Shown here: piece by piece, positions 15,715-16,988 of the stretch
How positions within the stretch are numbered: position 1 is the stretch's first letter
Layout of the letters: the number at the start of each line of letters is the position of its first letter
Assembly: GCA_037190175.1 (NCBI GenBank)
Contig: JBBCJM010000224.1
Location: 1 to 16,988, forward strand
Direction of reading: 5' to 3'
DNA length: 16,988 bases
Source of the DNA: JBBCJM01 sp037190175
GTDB taxonomy: Bacteria; Pseudomonadota; Alphaproteobacteria; Rhodobacterales; Rhodobacteraceae
The notes under the pieces: model-generated
The model's input: the letters and a program-made list of their open reading frames with translations, nothing else
Databases searched by the model: none
What the model was told of the DNA's origin: nothing
Program-made: the position numbers and the translations under genes

Positions 15715-16430
15715 GCTTCACCCCCATCGGCCGCCACTTCGGCAGCCGGAGCAGCGGCGCTGCGGATCGCGGCGGGACGCGGGGCGTCCTTGGCCGCGGG
15801 CTTCTTCACCGCGTCCTTCACCGTCACCCAGCCGCCCTTCGAGCCCGGAACCGCGCCCTTGACCATGATGATCCCGCGCGCGGCATCGGTGCGCACGACC
15901 TGCAGGTTCTGCGTGGTCACCCGCACGGCGCCCAGATGGCCGGCCATCTTCTTGCCCTTGAACACCTTGCCCGGGTCCTGGCACTGGCCGGTCGAGCCGT
16001 GCGAGCGGTGCGAGATCGACACCCCGTGGCTGGCGCGCAGGCCGCCGAAGTTGTGCCGCTTCATCGCACCCTGGAAGCCCTTGCCGATCGAGGTGCCGGC
16101 GATGTCCACGTACTGGCCCGCCAGATAGTGGTCGGCGGTGATCTCCGCCCCCACGTCGATCAGGTTGTCGGGGCTCACCCGGAACTCGGCGATCTTGCGC
16201 TTGGGCTCCACGTTCGCCTTGGCGAAGTGGCCGCGCATCGGCGCCGGGGTGCGCTTGGCCTTGGCCGCGCCCGCACCCAGCTGGACGGCGGTATAGCCGT
16301 CGCGGTCGGCGGTGCGCTGGGCCACGACCTGCAGGTTGTCGAGTTGCAGGACGGTCACCGGCACCTGCCGTCCGTCCTCCAGGAACAGCCGGGTCATGCC
16401 CAGCTTCTTTGCGATCACGCCGGAGCGCAT
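15711..16430 (-). CDS. rplC: 50S ribosomal protein L3
   Basis: Large-subunit assembly protein reaching the peptidyl-transferase centre; 239 residues. It begins MRSGVIAKKLGMTRLFLEDG and contains the conserved GQCQDPGKVFKGKKMAG (148-164), the region that carries the methylated glutamine in E. coli L3. The C-terminal tail from about 215 is Ala/Pro/Lys-rich, an extension seen in alphaproteobacterial L3. The gene starts 13 nt after rpsJ and overlaps rplD by 4 nt. Confidence 0.99.
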   Translation of the reverse strand: MRSGVIAKKLGMTRLFLEDGRQVPVTVLQLDNLQVVAQRTADRDGYTAVQLGAGAAKAKRTPAPMRGHFAKANVEPKRKIAEFRVSPDNLIDVGAEITADHYLAGQYVDIAGTSIGKGFQGAMKRHNFGGLRASHGVSISHRSHGSTGQCQDPGKVFKGKKMAGHLGAVRVTTQNLQVVRTDAARGIIMVKGAVPGSKGGWVTVKDAVKKPAAKDAPRPAAIRSAAAPAAEVAADGGEA

Positions 16431-16443
16431 GGCCGTGCTCTCC

Positions 16444-16752
16444 TCAAACCTTGATTTCGACGTCCACGCCGGCGGCGAGGTCGAGCTTCATCAGCGCGTC
16501 CACGGTCTGCGGGGTGGGGTCCACGATGTCCAGAAGCCGCTTGTGGGTGCGGATCTCCCACTGGTCACGGCTCTTCTTGTCGATATGCGGGCCGCGCAGC
16601 ACGGTGAACTTCTCGATCTTGTTCGGCAGCGGGATCGGCCCGCGTACCTGGGCGCCCGTGCGCTTGGCGGTCGACACGATCTCGGCGGTGCTGGCGTCCA
16701 GCACGCGATAGTCGAAAGCCTTGAGCCGGATGCGGATGGTCTGACCTTGCAT
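16444..16752 (-). CDS. rpsJ: 30S ribosomal protein S10
   Basis: Small-subunit protein that also acts in transcription antitermination with NusB; 102 residues. It begins MQGQTIRIRLKAFDYRVLD and contains VRGPIPLPNKIEKFTVLRGP, both invariant family features. It opens the S10 block. The 73-nt gap to tuf is nearly filled by two palindromes and no promoter is evident, so transcription probably continues from tuf. Confidence 0.99.
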   Translation of the reverse strand: MQGQTIRIRLKAFDYRVLDASTAEIVSTAKRTGAQVRGPIPLPNKIEKFTVLRGPHIDKKSRDQWEIRTHKRLLDIVDPTPQTVDALMKLDLAAGVDVEIKV

Positions 16753-16769
16753 CTTCTTTTTCCTCGGTT

Positions 16770-16791
16770 GGCGGGGTGAACCCCGCCCTAC
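16770..16791. repeat. GTAGGG-type palindrome in the tuf-rpsJ gap, member 1
   Basis: GGCGGGGT and ACCCCGCC-type arms (16770-16777 and the A at 16780 to 16787) close on a 2-nt loop, followed by CTAC. It is the reverse-complement match, with one base changed in the loop, of the copy at 112-133. Confidence 0.75.
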
Positions 16792-16798
16792 AGTTGCC

Positions 16799-16820
16799 GT
16801 AGGGCGGGATTCATCCCGCC
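16799..16820. repeat. GTAGGG-type palindrome in the tuf-rpsJ gap, member 2
   Basis: The element starts GTAGGG and folds as GGCGGGAT, 2-nt loop, ATCCCGCC (16803-16820). It is the exact reverse complement of 80-101 and lies 7 bp from member 1, making a head-to-head pair like the one after adk. Confidence 0.75.
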
Positions 16821-16825
16821 GTGTC

Positions 16826-16988
<163 letters not shown>

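Overview
The window is a high-GC stretch of an alphaproteobacterial chromosome, most likely Rhodobacterales (Paracoccus/Rhodobacter-like). The evidence is the order tuf-rpsJ at one end and secY-adk at the other, an adenylate kinase with a four-cysteine LID domain, a short zinc-free S14, and an EF-Tu C-terminus and ribosomal proteins that all read as alphaproteobacterial. Genus is not settled by sequence alone.

The backbone is the S10-spc ribosomal protein superoperon, entirely on the minus strand and read from high to low coordinates: tuf (partial), rpsJ, rplC, rplD, rplW, rplB, rpsS, rplV, rpsC, rplP; then rpmC, rpsQ, rplN, rplX, rplE, rpsN, rpsH, rplF, rplR, rpsE, rpmD; then rplO, secY, adk. 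Every gene looks intact and of normal length, often with 1-4 nt stop/start overlaps.

The superoperon is broken at two places by accessory DNA. Break 1 (about 9811-12037, between rplP and rpmC) holds a 2OG-Fe(II) oxygenase-like gene on the minus strand and two type II toxin-antitoxin (TA) pairs on the plus strand, Phd/YefM-RelE and ParD-ParE. Break 2 (about 2769-5610, between rpmD and rplO) holds FitA-FitB (minus), a 54-residue small ORF (plus), a universal stress protein (minus), AbrB-VapC (plus) and a GFA/CENP-V zinc protein (minus). Each break has an intrinsic-terminator-like hairpin after the upstream ribosomal block (11970-11997 and 5551-5577) and a plausible sigma-70 promoter before the next block (9923-9951 and 2863-2891). 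The superoperon therefore appears to be rebuilt as three transcription units with four TA modules packed into the joints.

A family of short GC-rich palindromes that begin GTAGGG sits at almost every border: downstream of adk, after rpmD, after rplP and between tuf and rpsJ. The tuf-rpsJ and adk copies are inverted pairs of the same design, and the adk copy supplies the adk stop codon. Long structured intergenic regions also lie before rplB, before secY and upstream of the oxygenase. No insertion sequence, CRISPR array, tRNA or rRNA was found. All promoter, operator and terminator calls are by eye and unverified.
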